A DNA stretch of 64,000 bases from JADFJB01 sp964464595 (lineage in GTDB: Bacteria; Zhuqueibacterota; JdFR-76; DREG01), in the NCBI GenBank assembly GCA_964464595.1, contig CAYXGW010000007.1, positions 41,806 to 105,805 of the forward strand, given 5' to 3'. Below are positions 63,465 to 64,000 of this stretch, piece after piece. Position 1 is the first letter of the stretch, and the number at the start of each line of letters is the position of its first letter. Position numbers and translations under genes: made by a program. The notes under the pieces were generated by a model, which made no database searches, was not told the DNA's origin, and saw only the letters and a program-made list of their open reading frames with translations.

Positions 63465-63595
63465 ATTTTCTTCTATTGAAAACTCTCTTTCTTAAGATAT
63501 TTTATGGAAGATTTTTTCAAATATACCAATTTGGCAGGTAAGAATCAAGGAGAATTGGGCTGGTTATTTAGACAATAATTTTGATTTAGACAAAA

Positions 63596-63626
63596 AAAAG
63601 ACCGAAGAAAAACTCTTCGGCCTTTT
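63596..63626 (-). terminator. Rho-independent terminator after groL
   Basis: A 7-bp stem (CCGAAGA with TCTTCGG), extended by a 5-bp A/T-rich stem past one A-C mismatch, has a 5-base AAAAC loop. An A run on its left gives a U-tract on the minus strand. It lies about 22 bases after the groL stop and ends that transcript before folB. Confidence 0.8.
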
Positions 63627-63647
63627 GACTTTTCAACTATTTTTGGG

Positions 63648-64000
63648 TTAATACATTCCACCCATACCACCACCACCCGGAGGCATTGCCGGACTTGGTG
63701 GATCAGGTTCCTTAATATCGGTTATGATAGCTTCTGTCATTAACAGAAGTCCTGCCACACTTGCTGCATTTTCCAATGCCGTCCGTGTAACCTTTGTAGG
63801 ATCAAGAATACCTGCCTTGAGCAGGTCTTCGTATTCACCTGTTTCAGCATTGAAACCATATGCACCTTCTCCACTTTGAACTTTTTGCACAACGATTGAA
63901 CCTTCGAAACCTGCATTCTCAGCAATTTTGCGAATGGGCTCCTCAAGTGCCCGGCGAACGATATTGACACCCACTTTTTCATCCGGAGTGAATGTCTCGA
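63648..64000 (-). CDS. groL: Chaperonin GroEL, C-terminal part (cut by window edge)
   Basis: The frame is open to the right edge and gives about 117 residues including ETFTPDEKVGVNIVRRALEE, then PIRKIAENAGFEGSIVVQKV and the C-terminal PTKVTRTALENAASVAGLLL and AIITDIKEP. The last residues are the glycine/methionine-rich GGGGMGGMY, normal for bacterial GroEL. It is the cage-forming chaperonin subunit. groES would lie outside the window. The first ATG-like codon in the window is internal, so the true start lies to the right of 64000. Confidence 0.97.
   Translation of the reverse strand, partial: ETFTPDEKVGVNIVRRALEEPIRKIAENAGFEGSIVVQKVQSGEGAYGFNAETGEYEDLLKAGILDPTKVTRTALENAASVAGLLLMTEAIITDIKEPDPPSPAMPPGGGGMGGMY

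Noticed and set aside
1..64000. CRISPR array, tRNA, rRNA, transposase or phage module
   Set aside because: No regularly spaced repeats, cloverleaf-like tRNA sequence, rRNA motif or transposase/integrase protein was seen on either strand.

Overview
The window is AT-rich and almost entirely coded on the minus strand; only one convincing gene (54814..55515) lies on the plus strand. It looks like a chromosome segment of a Gram-negative bacterium of the FCB type, closest in flavour to Calditrichota/KSB1-like lineages. The grounds are a GWxTD-domain secreted protein, a DUF5683-type protein, a Wza/Wzc export system, a lipobox lipoprotein with TPRs, and a GroEL ending in a GGM-rich tail. This placement is inferred from gene families, not from a phylogenetic marker search.

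Region A (1..31680) is the distal part of a large exopolysaccharide (EPS) or surface-glycan locus. It contains two Wzx-type flippases, an O-antigen ligase/polymerase-like protein, two GT39/ArnT-like membrane glycosyltransferases, four GT2 enzymes (three in tandem), six GT4 enzymes and three sugar-modifying dehydrogenases/epimerases. It also holds an acetyltransferase, a polysaccharide deacetylase, an AglD/LPG-synthase-type membrane protein, a GH39 glycosidase, a large secreted protein with a golvesin-like C-terminal domain, and two barrel enzymes of unknown role (PHP-like and AKR-like). At the left edge a secreted protein is cut by the window end, next to a degenerate paralogous fragment.

Region B (32082..39685) is the EPS core unit, ending in a strong hairpin terminator at 31948..31980. 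In transcription order it encodes a STAS protein, a short Wza, Wzc with a tyrosine kinase domain, a UDP-glucuronate epimerase-like enzyme, a WbaP-type initiating transferase and UDP-glucose dehydrogenase. The inferred sequence of events is: WbaP starts the lipid-linked unit, Region A glycosyltransferases extend it, Wzx flips it, the Wzy-like protein polymerises it, and Wzc/Wza regulate and export it.

Region C (39877..43163) has glycogen synthase, GalT and a CpoB-like lipoprotein. Region D (43444..48813) is a complete rod-shape cluster mreB-mreC-mreD-mrdA-rodA. Region E (48881..54568) has purH, purN, an LD-carboxypeptidase, a GWxTD protein and ftsY. Region F (54814..57848) has a plus-strand polysaccharide deacetylase converging on an overlapping UbiA-ferredoxin-geranylgeranyl reductase trio. 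Region G (57935..64000) has purF, a DUF5683 protein, ridA, a GAF/HD-GYP phosphodiesterase, a 59-residue membrane protein, a deoxynucleoside kinase, folK, folB and the 3' end of groL.

The main points of interest are: two genes whose conserved N-termini can only be reached from non-canonical start codons (ATT at 29613, ATC near 57848); a GT2 that has lost its DxD motif; a near-identical 21-nt repeat that ends the GH39 gene and supplies the next gene's ribosome binding site; the UbiA/ferredoxin/GGR trio; and a STAS regulator heading the EPS core operon. No CRISPR array, tRNA, rRNA, transposase or phage gene was seen.
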